Part shown: in pieces, positions 1-8,149 of the stretch
Numbering within the stretch: position 1 is the first letter of the stretch
Layout: each line of letters begins with the position of its first letter
From: Oleiagrimonas sp.
Lineage (GTDB): Bacteria > Pseudomonadota > Gammaproteobacteria > Xanthomonadales > Rhodanobacteraceae
Direction: 5' to 3'
DNA length: 33,388 bases
NCBI RefSeq assembly: GCF_027858935.1
Contig: NZ_JAQIBU010000166.1
Span: 1-33,388, forward strand
The notes under the pieces: model-generated
What the model was told of the DNA's origin: nothing
Database searches by the model: none
What the model saw: only the letters and a program-made list of their open reading frames with translations
Made by a program: the position numbers and the translations under genes

Positions 1-669
1 GGCAGCGGGCCGGATTCGCTGCTCTCGCTGCAGCAACTGGTGCCGTGGTTCCAGGGCCATGACGTGCTGCAGTTCCTGGTCTATTTTGCCGTCTTCGACC
101 TGGTCTACTACCTGATCCACCGCTTGCAGCATGCCGTGCCGTGGTGGTGGGCGCTGCACAGCCTGCACCATAGCCAGCGACAGCTCAATTGCTGGTCCAA
201 CGACCGCGACCACTACCTGGATGACCTGTTCGAGGTGCTGACCATCACCTGCGTATCCTTCCTTGTGGGTGTGCAGCCGATCGATTACGCCCTGCTGATC
301 CTGATCGGTGCCCTGGTGGAGAACTTCTCGCATGCCAACGTGCGCATCCGCTTCGGCCGCGTGTTCGACAAGCTACTAGTGGATCCCGTCTATCACCGCC
401 ACCACCATATGCTCATCGATCCTGAACGCCCGCACCTGCACAACTGCAATTTCGCGCTGGTGTTTCCGCTCTGGGACATCATGTTTGGTACCGCCCTCTA
501 CAATGAGCCATTACACCCATGCGGTGTCGAGGACCCTCAGATCGACGCCGACAACCAAAAGGGCTTCCTGGGACAGCAATGGGCAGGGTTGCAGCGCTTC
601 TGGCGTGCGTTGACCGGATCGCGATCAGAGGCAGAGGCAGAGGCACCAGAGTCGATCATTTCCACCTGA
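1..669 (+). CDS. Sterol desaturase / fatty acid hydroxylase family protein (5' partial)
   Basis: This is the C-terminal part of a membrane di-iron hydroxylase of the fatty acid hydroxylase superfamily. The reading frame is open from base 1, so the track start (a GTG at 40) is only an internal codon and the true start lies outside the window. Three histidine clusters that bind the metal centre are visible: HRLQH, then LHSLHHS shortly after, and YHRHHHM further on, with hydrophobic segments between them. The family inserts a hydroxyl or double bond into lipid substrates at the inner membrane; the substrate here cannot be told. The C-terminus carries a short Glu/Ala-rich tail. GC content and codon use match the genes to the right as far as 4988, so it belongs to the host backbone rather than the island. 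Confidence 0.85.
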   Translation, partial: GSGPDSLLSLQQLVPWFQGHDVLQFLVYFAVFDLVYYLIHRLQHAVPWWWALHSLHHSQRQLNCWSNDRDHYLDDLFEVLTITCVSFLVGVQPIDYALLILIGALVENFSHANVRIRFGRVFDKLLVDPVYHRHHHMLIDPERPHLHNCNFALVFPLWDIMFGTALYNEPLHPCGVEDPQIDADNQKGFLGQQWAGLQRFWRALTGSRSEAEAEAPESIIST

Positions 670-692
670 CAGCCCGGGCCTTGGGTTGGCCG

Positions 693-980
693 TCAGGTGT
701 CCGAGCGAGAGGCATCGCGGCGCTCGCGAAGACGCCACTGCAGGTTTCTCACGTACACCACCAGGCCGCCGGCCTGGCCCAGGATGAACACCGGATCACG
801 CTTGTGGATGGCGTAGCACAGCAGGATGGTGCCGCCAATGATGCTGGCATACCAGAACAGCATCGGGAATGTGCTGCGCTTGCGGTATTCGCTGTACAGC
901 CACTGCACCAGGAAGCGGGCCGCGAAGATGGCCTGACCGATGAAGCCGATGACGATCCAGACCACACCGGAAATTCCCAT
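693..980 (-). CDS. LABN-domain small membrane protein (lipid-A-disaccharide synthase N-terminal-like)
   Basis: A 95-residue protein made of about three hydrophobic helices, with the signature arrangement FLVQWLYSE ... FWYASIIGG ... LLCYAIHKRD ... YVRNL. This matches the stand-alone LABN domain (lipid A biosynthesis N-terminal domain), found in small integral membrane proteins near lipid or sugar transfer genes. No enzymatic residue set is known to me for it. It converges with the desaturase upstream and is divergent from a second LABN gene (1187-1462). The two proteins align over almost their whole length, so they are paralogs. A role in envelope lipid/glycan modification with the neighbouring ArnT-like transferase is inferred from context only. 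Confidence 0.8.
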   Translation of the reverse strand: MGISGVVWIVIGFIGQAIFAARFLVQWLYSEYRKRSTFPMLFWYASIIGGTILLCYAIHKRDPVFILGQAGGLVVYVRNLQWRLRERRDASRSDT

Positions 981-1130
981 GAACCAAGCCTCGTAAATGC
1001 AGCAAAACAGTGGGGCGGATCGTCCCGTGGTGGTACTGTTCCGGTCCGTCCCGCATGGAAAGGGGAACAGGCAGCACCAGACCTGCGGTCTCTGCGGGGT
1101 GACGCGGGCGCATCCATGCGTTCCAATTCA

Positions 1131-1157
1131 CCAGGGCAGGCGTGGCACCTGCCCTGG
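1131..1157. promoter_or_regulatory. Perfect 10-bp stem-loop in the leader of the second LABN gene
   Basis: CCAGGGCAGG and CCTGCCCTGG pair perfectly over 10 bp around a 7-base loop. The hairpin lies about 30 bases upstream of the start at 1187, in the 206-bp gap between the divergent LABN genes. No T-run follows, so it is not an obvious intrinsic terminator. It could be a leader structure or a dispersed palindromic repeat; function unknown. Confidence 0.5.
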
Positions 1158-1186
1158 GTGGGCATACTACAACAACGGTTTCTTTC

Positions 1187-1462
1187 ATGACGTTTAGCGA
1201 ACAGACCATCTGGCTCACCGTCGGCTTTTCCGGCCAGGCACTGTTCGGCCTGCGCTTCCTGGTGCAGTGGCTGTACAGCGAATCCCAGGGACGCAGCGTG
1301 ATTCCACCCGCATTCTGGTATTTCAGCATTGCCGGCGGCTTGGTCCTGCTGTGCTATGCCATCCACAAGCGCGAGTTGGTATTCATCGTGGGTGAATTCA
1401 TCACCCTGATGATTTTCATACGCAACCTCTACATGCTGCGCCGCGGATCAAGCGACAAGTGA
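1187..1462 (+). CDS. LABN-domain small membrane protein, second copy
   Basis: A 91-residue membrane protein from ATG 1187. The longer track ORF from 1142 would run through the hairpin loop, and its first 15 residues have no counterpart in the paralog. It contains FLVQWLYSES, FWYFSIAGG, LLCYAIHKRE and FIRNLYML, matching the divergent paralog at 693-980. It lies 10 bp upstream of the ArnT-like glycosyltransferase on the same strand, so the two probably form an operon. In this family the small LABN protein is often next to polyprenyl-phosphate sugar transferases, which suggests a shared role in lipid-linked sugar transfer at the inner membrane; that role is inference. Confidence 0.82.
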   Translation: MTFSEQTIWLTVGFSGQALFGLRFLVQWLYSESQGRSVIPPAFWYFSIAGGLVLLCYAIHKRELVFIVGEFITLMIFIRNLYMLRRGSSDK

Positions 1463-1472
1463 AGGCCTGACG

Positions 1473-3029
1473 ATGAGCGTGCAACCTCAGGAGACCGTCA
1501 AGCCCGAGACCGCTTCAAGGCAAGGCAGCAGTGGAACAGACCACGCCGCGTCCTCGCGCAAGGTACTGATCGGACTGATCGCCCTGCTGCTGCTGCTCGG
1601 CTATGCCTTCCAGGGCAGCCGCTCCCTCTGGAGTACGGACGAAGGGCGCTACAGCGGCAACGCCGCTCAGATGCTTGACTCCGGCAACTACCTGATGCCG
1701 GCCTTCAGCCCCGATCGCATCAACATCACCAAACCGCCGATGACCACCTGGGTCATCGCCGGATCCATGGACCTGTTTGGCCGCAACGCATGGGCTGTGC
1801 GCGCCCCGTATGCACTCGCCTTTGTGCTGACCGGCCTGCTGCTGTTTGCCATGGGAGGTCGGCTGGTTCCCGACGCACCATGGCTGCCGAGCCTGATCTA
1901 TGCCTGTTCGCTGGTCCCCTTCATGGGGGCCAACGTGGTCAGCACCGATGTCCTGCTGACCTTGTTCGAGGCCCTGGCGGCCCTGGGATTCGTTCGTTCA
2001 CACTTCGGGCCCCGCACGGCTACCGGGCGCAATGGCCTGTGGCTGATGTGGCTGGGCTTCGGATTGGCCTTCCTGACCAAGGGCCCCCCGGGACTGCTCC
2101 CCTTGCTTGGCATGGCGCCATTCGTGCTGCGCCGTGACGGCTGGCCTGGTCTTGGGCGGCTGTTCACGCCCACCGGCCTGCTGCTGTTCCTGGTGGCCGG
2201 TTTCAGCTGGTATGCGATCGTCGTGATGCGTACCCCGGGCCTGCTGCATTACTACCTGCACTACGAGGTCTACGACCGCCTCTTCACTGGTGCGCAGGGC
2301 CGGCACAGCCAATGGTATGGCTGGATTGTGGTGTATCTGCCCGTACTGAGCCTGGGCACCCTTCCGTGGTGGCCCGCCATGGGACGCGGCATCCGCAAGG
2401 CCGTCCACGCAGCGTGCTGGCGCCAGTGGTGGGGACAGGCCACCGCCCCCTTGTTCCTGTTGCTGTGGTTCGCGATACCGCTGGTCGTGTTCTGCCTGTC
2501 GCGATCGCGTCTGCCGATGTATTTGCTGCCGTTGTTTCTTCCGTTGTCGCTGATGCTTGCGCTGGACCTGCGCAGTCGCGTCGACCTGACGCGCAACAGA
2601 CAACGGCTGGCGCTGGCGGCATGGATCCTGGTACTGCTGACCCTGAAAGCCGTGGCGGCCTACGCCGTGCACCCGAAGGTGGACAACCTCAAACGCGCGC
2701 AAGAGCTCGAACAGACCACGGGAGGCGCATCGTACGACGCGCTGGTGTTCATCCTCGACAAGACCTCACATACCGCAGTCGAGGAGAGCACGCCGTGGGG
2801 CATGCGCATCTATACGCATCGTCCCGTCTACGGCATCGCCTGGCATGCCCAGGACCGCGCCGCACGCGTGTGCAAGGAACTGGACCGGGAAGCGAACTCG
2901 CTTTTCCTGATCGCCCCCAGGATTGATCCCGCGCAAGTGGCCACCATCATGGATCGTTGCCCGGGCCACGTGACCCGAACTGTTGTCGGCGCCTGGCGCC
3001 ACCAGACCCTGGTTCTGGTCAGGCATTGA
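1473..3029 (+). CDS. ArnT-like / PMT-family membrane glycosyltransferase
   Basis: A 518-residue polytopic membrane protein. After a polar N-terminus of about 30 residues comes the first transmembrane helix, then a periplasmic loop with DEGRYSG (compare the DE-R motif of ArnT-type GT-C enzymes) and a KPP motif. About ten further hydrophobic helices follow, then a soluble C-terminal domain of about 120 residues. GT-C enzymes of this type move a sugar from a polyprenyl phosphate carrier to lipid A, protein or another acceptor in the periplasm. The LABN gene lies 10 bp upstream and the amidotransferase gene 45 bp downstream on the same strand, suggesting an envelope-glycan operon. Acceptor and sugar cannot be assigned from sequence. 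Confidence 0.82.
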   Translation: MSVQPQETVKPETASRQGSSGTDHAASSRKVLIGLIALLLLLGYAFQGSRSLWSTDEGRYSGNAAQMLDSGNYLMPAFSPDRINITKPPMTTWVIAGSMDLFGRNAWAVRAPYALAFVLTGLLLFAMGGRLVPDAPWLPSLIYACSLVPFMGANVVSTDVLLTLFEALAALGFVRSHFGPRTATGRNGLWLMWLGFGLAFLTKGPPGLLPLLGMAPFVLRRDGWPGLGRLFTPTGLLLFLVAGFSWYAIVVMRTPGLLHYYLHYEVYDRLFTGAQGRHSQWYGWIVVYLPVLSLGTLPWWPAMGRGIRKAVHAACWRQWWGQATAPLFLLLWFAIPLVVFCLSRSRLPMYLLPLFLPLSLMLALDLRSRVDLTRNRQRLALAAWILVLLTLKAVAAYAVHPKVDNLKRAQELEQTTGGASYDALVFILDKTSHTAVEESTPWGMRIYTHRPVYGIAWHAQDRAARVCKELDREANSLFLIAPRIDPAQVATIMDRCPGHVTRTVVGAWRHQTLVLVRH

Positions 3030-3074
3030 CCTGGCCGAACCCGAGCCCCCACCCCGACCGGAACTCAGCGATCT

Positions 3075-4988
3075 ATGTGCGGAATATGCGGCGCCCTCGC
3101 CCTGGACGGCCAGACCGAAGTCCGGGACCTGCGTGAAAGTACTCGCACCATGCTGGCGGCGATGACCCATCGTGGGCCGCACGGCGAGGCCATGCTGTCG
3201 CGCCGTAACGCGGCGATCGGCGCCAATCGGCTGGCCATCCGCAGCGTTCAGGACCACCAGCCGCCGTTGCTCGAGAACGATGCCGGCATCATCGTCGCCT
3301 GCAATGGCGAGATCGACAATCATCGCGAGCTTCGCGCCTGGCTCGAACAACGCGGCCACAACATCGCCCGCACCACCGATGTTGCGGTAATCCCGGCGCT
3401 CTACCTTGAACTCGGGTCTGGTTTCGTGGAGAAACTGGAAGGCGTATTTGCCATCGCCATCTGGGATCCTCGCAAGCAATCGCTTCTGCTTACCCGCGAC
3501 CGGGTCGGCGAACGTCATCTGCTGTACGCCAAACGCGGCAACACGCTCCACTTCGCCTCCGAATTGTCTGCCCTGGTCGCCGGACGTGCCGGTCCGCTGG
3601 AACTGGCACCGGAAGCGATCCGACAGTATCTCCGCGCAGGCTATTTCCCGGCGCCGGAACTGCCGCTCAAGGATCACGCGAAAGTCCGTCCCGGCGAAAT
3701 CGTCACTTTCGACAAGCAGGGACTCACGCGCACCAGATACTGGAACTGCCCGATCGGCAAGACAAAAACTGTTCGTTCCACGCCCCGCGACTTCGACAAA
3801 GTCTTTCGCGACGCGGTGTATCGGCAGAGCGACATGGATGTCGAGCACGGCGTGCTGCTCAGTGGCGGCGTCGACTCCTCACTGATCACGGCCGTGGCGC
3901 GCAGCGTGCGTCCGGACCGTCCGCTGACCACCTACGGCATCCGCTTCCAGGAAACTTCCTTCGACGAGGGGGATGTCGCCTCGCGGGTGGCACAGATGCT
4001 CGACTGCGACTACGTGCCGGTGACCGTCACCTCAAAGGACTTCCCCGAAACCCTGCGTGATCTGATCGCCGCCACCGGCGAACCGCTTGCCGATCCGGCC
4101 TGGATCCCGCTTTCCGTGGTCGCGCAACGCGCGGCACAGGACGTACGCGTGGTACTCGCCGGGGAAGGCGCCGACGAACTTTTCGGCGGGTATCCGACCT
4201 ATCTCGGGGCACGCTTCGCCGATCGATACATGCGCCTGCCTGCTTCCATCCGCTCGGCCTTGCGCCAAGGCGTTGAACGCCTTCCGGTCAGTGACAAGAA
4301 AGTCACGGTCTCATTTCTGCTCAAGCGCTTCATGCAGGGCCTGACCCTGCCCGGCCTTGCACGCCACATGTCATGGACGGCCAACATCCAGCCGGAAGTG
4401 CTGCACCGCCTGGGCATCGATGTTCAGCTGGATCCACCCTCGCATCCGGGCATGGCGCTGTTGGACGAAGTCCAGCGTTTCGATTTCCGCAACGCCCTGC
4501 CAGAGGCACTGATGGCCAAGGCGGACCGCGGCGGCATGCGCCACGCACTGGAGATTCGTGCGCCCTTCCTGGACCACACGGTGATCGATTTCGCCTCGCG
4601 GCTGCCCGAACGCGCCCGTGTCCACGGACTCACCACCAAGGTCTTCCTGAAACGCTACGCGTTGCAGTACCTGCCCCGCTCGGTGGTCCACCGGCGCAAG
4701 CGTGGACTATCCGTACCGTTGGCCAGCTGGCTGCGCGAACCGCTGCATGACTGGGCCCAAGACCGACTGTCCAGCCATGCGCTGGAAGATGCCGGAATCT
4801 CGACCCAGGGTGCCCTGGAGCTTCTGCGCGATCACCGTGCCCGCAAGAGCGACCACGCGCGGGCCCTGTGGACCCTGATCGTGCTCAGCGAATGGCTCGA
4901 CTGGGCCGCGCAACATGCTACACAAGCTCCTTTGCAACGCAAGGCAACTGCAGACGACTCGATACAGTCAGAGGACTCTGGGCATTAA
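3075..4988 (+). CDS. asnB: Asparagine synthase (glutamine-hydrolysing) family amidotransferase
   Basis: A 637-residue two-domain protein. The N-terminus is MCGICGA, leaving Cys2 as the N-terminal nucleophile of a class II glutaminase; this fixes the start at 3075 despite a weak ribosome binding site. The C-terminal ATP-pyrophosphatase domain has the PP-loop LLSGGVDSS at residues 261-269 and the late motif KRGLSVPLASWLR typical of the family. The reaction would be ATP- and glutamine-dependent amidation of aspartate or of a carboxyl group on another molecule. Its place behind an ArnT-like transferase makes surface glycan amidation a fair alternative to asparagine supply. It is the last host-like GC-rich gene before the composition drops at about 4990. 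Confidence 0.85.
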   Translation: MCGICGALALDGQTEVRDLRESTRTMLAAMTHRGPHGEAMLSRRNAAIGANRLAIRSVQDHQPPLLENDAGIIVACNGEIDNHRELRAWLEQRGHNIARTTDVAVIPALYLELGSGFVEKLEGVFAIAIWDPRKQSLLLTRDRVGERHLLYAKRGNTLHFASELSALVAGRAGPLELAPEAIRQYLRAGYFPAPELPLKDHAKVRPGEIVTFDKQGLTRTRYWNCPIGKTKTVRSTPRDFDKVFRDAVYRQSDMDVEHGVLLSGGVDSSLITAVARSVRPDRPLTTYGIRFQETSFDEGDVASRVAQMLDCDYVPVTVTSKDFPETLRDLIAATGEPLADPAWIPLSVVAQRAAQDVRVVLAGEGADELFGGYPTYLGARFADRYMRLPASIRSALRQGVERLPVSDKKVTVSFLLKRFMQGLTLPGLARHMSWTANIQPEVLHRLGIDVQLDPPSHPGMALLDEVQRFDFRNALPEALMAKADRGGMRHALEIRAPFLDHTVIDFASRLPERARVHGLTTKVFLKRYALQYLPRSVVHRRKRGLSVPLASWLREPLHDWAQDRLSSHALEDAGISTQGALELLRDHRARKSDHARALWTLIVLSEWLDWAAQHATQAPLQRKATADDSIQSEDSGH

Positions 4989-5639
4989 TCCATTCGTATA
5001 AACCTATGATACAAGCTGCCCTGCCGATTGGTGGACAAAAAAAGCAATAAAATGCCACCGCAAGTGGCCCCTGAATACTGTAAAGGTCCGAAGTATGCAT
5101 AGATGGTGCATCTCTGCGGTATCCGATCAAGACTTACTCTTGCAGGACTATTATAAGCAGGTAACAGCGCACACTATTTAATATAACTCATCCATATAAA
5201 TTTTAATGCCTTAAGCGATGGTTCAACATGTATAGTCTGCTTTTCGATAAGGCATCGTTGCATTTTAATATAAGATCGAAACCATTTACGCGCAGAGAAA
5301 TTTCTACTTAATAAACCACTTCTTTAAGTCTAATTTTTAAAAATTAAGTTTAATTAAATAAGGTTGTGCATTTGAATTTAACCAAACATCACTTCAATAC
5401 AACATCCATATATATATTAATTATTAATTTTAAACAATTCGATAGATCGCATCGTTATCAGGAAACCCACACATATCCTCAAATGGAGTTATGTGACTGA
5501 ACTTGAATCCAATATTACACATGAATGTTCTTGCTGATAAAGTTTTTCTGAACTAATGCCAAAATTCGTCTGAGTCTCTTCGATAGGATGGAAAAGAATA
5601 GAAATTTCCATTCTCTCCTACCGTTGCGCAGTGGAATAC
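4989..5639. other. AT-rich intergenic stretch at the left edge of the island
   Basis: About 650 bases with no credible gene. Composition changes abruptly from GC-rich to strongly AT-rich just after the amidotransferase stop. The only structure noted is a weak 5-bp stem GCCAC/GTGGC near 5053-5067; read on the minus strand it is followed by an A/T-rich run, so it could be a weak minus-strand terminator. No clear copy of the island operator and no IS ends were seen. This is the probable left junction of the acquired region. Confidence 0.6.
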
Positions 5640-6644
5640 ATGATCCGTTACACCTCAAGAAACGAATATCTTGGTTCACAGCCAGTGCTCGTGCTGGAAA
5701 ATCTTGTTACCGGTACGATGGTACGCATAGCGAAAAGAGGTGCCACTCTTCTCAGTTACAAGATTTTTGATCATCGTGACATGATCGATATCGCTGATGG
5801 GTATCGCGACGAATCCGAACTATTAGCCTTTACGGGCTCGCGTTTTGCAATTATGTTCCCTTTTGCAAATCGTATCGGCGATGCTGAATACATTTTTAAT
5901 GGCTCGAAGTACAACCTGGTTCAAAGCGCTAACCGTGAGGAACGTTCAATTCGACACGGATTTGTCCGTGATGCTGACTTTGAAATCCTTTCAGTACAAC
6001 AGAATATTTCCAATATTTCTGCGACTTTCGCTTGCAAAAATATTCATCCTGAACTGTTCCATGGTTATCCGTTTTCCGTAGGCATTCGTGTTACCTACAC
6101 ATTGCATGATCTCGGCTTGGATCTTGAAATTGAGATGCACAACCATGGAGATCAATCTGCTCCTTGTTTCGCTGGCTGGCATCCTTACTTCAAACTGGAT
6201 GACAGTGGCATCGATCAATGGAGTCTTCGAGTTCCTGCAAATAACCGTATTGTTTGTGATGATTTTCGTATTCCTCTAATGGGAAGCAATGCTTATGCAA
6301 GAGTGGATCTTGATCCTACTTTCGATTTTCGAAATACAAAAGATATCTCCAAAACCGTACTTGACGTCGCTTACGCTAACCTGAAGCCTGATGTGGATGG
6401 TCTCATACGTACGCGCATAGAAGATCCTACCGGTCGGCGCGCACTGAACGTCTGGCAACAGAGTGGCGTGATGATGGTATTCACTGGAGACAATCTTGAA
6501 CACGGTGTACGGCGTTCAATTGCACTGGAACCGATGGAGGCTTTACCGAATGCATTCAATCGAGCCGATAGTTGCAAATCTATAACGCTACTGTCAGGAG
6601 CGACAAGAATCTTCCGATGCGGGGTCGAGGTATTGCTGACATGA
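5640..6644 (+). CDS. Aldose 1-epimerase family protein (candidate sulfoquinovose mutarotase)
   Basis: About 334 residues from ATG 5640; the track start is a GTG at 5631, three codons earlier, and either could be used. Galactose-mutarotase-like motifs are present: NRIGDAEYIFNG with Asn77-Arg78, IRHGFV with the general acid His106, AGWHPYF with His181, and LEPMEALPNAFN with the likely base Glu297. The family interconverts alpha and beta anomers of aldoses in the cytoplasm; there is no signal peptide. The gene is very AT-rich, stands alone, and is separated from the rest of the locus by an IS element. In known SQ gene clusters a mutarotase of this superfamily (YihR type) speeds SQ anomer exchange before dehydrogenation. 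That role here is inference from context. Confidence 0.78.
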   Translation: MIRYTSRNEYLGSQPVLVLENLVTGTMVRIAKRGATLLSYKIFDHRDMIDIADGYRDESELLAFTGSRFAIMFPFANRIGDAEYIFNGSKYNLVQSANREERSIRHGFVRDADFEILSVQQNISNISATFACKNIHPELFHGYPFSVGIRVTYTLHDLGLDLEIEMHNHGDQSAPCFAGWHPYFKLDDSGIDQWSLRVPANNRIVCDDFRIPLMGSNAYARVDLDPTFDFRNTKDISKTVLDVAYANLKPDVDGLIRTRIEDPTGRRALNVWQQSGVMMVFTGDNLEHGVRRSIALEPMEALPNAFNRADSCKSITLLSGATRIFRCGVEVLLT

Positions 6645-6798
6645 AATCAAATACGGGAACTTGCTCAGAATTTCATGTGTATCCAAGCTCTAGCAAACTG
6701 CACGAATACTGGTAATCCCTCACAGAATAGCTGACCCTAGGGAAACTCTGATTTTGCCCCGCGGTCGAAGCGAAGCCCCTTCCGACAGAGTGTAGAAG

Positions 6799-7785
6799 AT
6801 GCCCGAGCAGCTGACCTTGGCCACCGAGGCTGATGGTGGATTCGAGACCCATCGCAAGCCGACGCGGCGCGATGTGTTTTTGGCCGAGATGGACAAGGTG
6901 GTGCCGTGGTCCGAGCTATGCGCGGTGATTGAACCGTTCTATCCGAAGGCACGTGCCGAAGGCGGTCGCCGCCCGGTGGGTCTGGAGCGCATGTTGCGCA
7001 TCCACTTTCTGCAGCAGTGGTATGCGCTGAGCGATCAGGCGGTGGAGGAAGCGCTGTACGACTCGGCGTCGATGCGGCGGTTTGTGAGGATTGATCTGGG
7101 GCGTGAGCCGGCGCCGGATGAGACGACGGTATGCAAGTTCCGCCACCTGCTGGAGAAGCACGGGCTGGCCAAGGAGCTGTTCAAGACGGTGAATCGGCAT
7201 CTGCACGACAAAGGGTTGAAGCTCTCGCAGGGCACCATCGTGGACGCAACAATTCTTGGTGCGCCGTCGTCGACGAAGAATCGGGACAAGGCGCGTGATC
7301 CGGAGATGCATCAGACGAAGAAAGGTAATCAGTGGTACTTCGGTATGAAGGCGCACATCGGCGTGGACGAGGCCACTGGCTTGGTCCACAGCGTGGTGAC
7401 GACGGCGGCGAACGTGAGCGATGTCACCCAGGTGGGCGATCTACTGCACGGCAAAGAGAAGGTCGTGTTTGGTGACGCCGGTTACACGGGTGCCGAAAAA
7501 TACGCGCCAGCCAAGCGCAGGCGGAAGTGGCATATCGCGGCCAAGCGCAGCAAGGTCAAGGCGATCGAGGATGAGACGTTGCGGACTCTGACCGAGAAGA
7601 TCGAACACATCAAGGCATCCATCCGCGCCGCGGTTGAGCATCCGTTCCGGGTGGTCAAGCGGCAATTCGGTCATGTGAAGGCGCGCTATCGCGGCTTGAC
7701 CAAAAACGGCGCGCAGGTGCTGACGCTCTTCGCGCTGAGTAACTTGTGGATGGCCCGCCAGCACCTGCTGGCCAAGACAGGGTAA
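6799..7785 (+). CDS. IS5-family transposase
   Basis: A 328-residue DDE transposase, apparently full length. An N-terminal DUF772-like domain (about residues 40-130, with FLQQWYALSDQAVEEALYD) is followed by the catalytic core with D149 (IVDATI), D226 (FGDAGYTG) and E280 (VEHPFRVVKRQFG). It catalyses cut-and-paste or copy movement of the surrounding IS through its terminal inverted repeats. The start ATG lies 58 bases inside the left inverted repeat. GC-rich codon use contrasts with the AT-rich DNA around it, so it arrived after the surrounding DNA, probably from the GC-rich host genome or a relative. Confidence 0.93.
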   Translation: MPEQLTLATEADGGFETHRKPTRRDVFLAEMDKVVPWSELCAVIEPFYPKARAEGGRRPVGLERMLRIHFLQQWYALSDQAVEEALYDSASMRRFVRIDLGREPAPDETTVCKFRHLLEKHGLAKELFKTVNRHLHDKGLKLSQGTIVDATILGAPSSTKNRDKARDPEMHQTKKGNQWYFGMKAHIGVDEATGLVHSVVTTAANVSDVTQVGDLLHGKEKVVFGDAGYTGAEKYAPAKRRRKWHIAAKRSKVKAIEDETLRTLTEKIEHIKASIRAAVEHPFRVVKRQFGHVKARYRGLTKNGAQVLTLFALSNLWMARQHLLAKTG

Positions 7786-7939
7786 GTGCGCCCGCCAAGC
7801 GCGCTGCCGCGCTTAAACGCGGCAAATTAGGGTGAAACATCACCCACTGATGCGGTGTTTATCGGTCGCCGAGCGAAGAGCGAACACGAATATGATGGAT
7901 GCTGCCACGAACGACGGTTGATCAGACCATCCGTAGGGC

Positions 7940-8079
7940 AGGAAGACGTCTCGGCGCTTTGTTTTGCGGTCCGTCTTGAAACCGCCTTCGGCTTGCGTGG
8001 GCAGGCTCCGTTGATTGGGCATGGGGTACGATTTGCGGGTACGGTCGAAGTTCGAAAGCGGAACAAAATCAGATTTTCC
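7940..8079 (-). pseudogene. Inverted relic of the 5' end of a second IS5-family element
   Basis: Read on the minus strand from 8079, this begins with an inverted repeat and, 57 bases later, an ATG (8020-8022) opening MPNQRSLPTQAEGGFKTDRK and then RRDVFLP. This parallels MPEQLTLATEADGGFETHRK and RRDVFLA at the start of the intact transposase. Similarity stops after that, and the frame continues into unrelated residues. It is the beginning of a related transposase gene, truncated after about 28 codons and facing the intact copy. Confidence 0.75.
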
Positions 8080-8149
8080 CTAGGTCATGAAGGAATAGAT
8101 TTCTTTTAGATTTATGAACTTAGTTGAGGTAAAGCCGCCATGATTGACT

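Larger units (their letters stand above)
6741..8079 (+). mobile_element. IS5-family insertion sequence with CTAG target duplication
   Basis: A 1339-bp element. The left end reads GGAAACTCTGATTTTG and the right end is the near-perfect inverse of GGAAAATCTGATTTTG (15 of 16 identical). Both are bordered by CTAG (6737-6740 and 8080-8083), the kind of 4-bp YTAR target duplication known for the IS5 group. It carries one intact transposase (6799-7785). The 3' part (about 7940-8079) is not a normal IS5 tail but an inverted copy of the 5' end of a related IS, so the element is a hybrid. It sits between the epimerase and the esterase genes without breaking either. A 7-bp hairpin (AAGCGCG/CGCGCTT, 7797-7814) follows the transposase stop. 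Confidence 0.85.

Noticed and set aside
519-1366. ORFs 519-1190, 749-1366 and 796-1329
   Set aside because: Overlap the LABN genes in other frames with low-complexity translations.
2766-3848. 360-codon minus-strand ORF
   Set aside because: Antisense to the ArnT-like and amidotransferase genes, whose motifs are clear; a GC-driven shadow.
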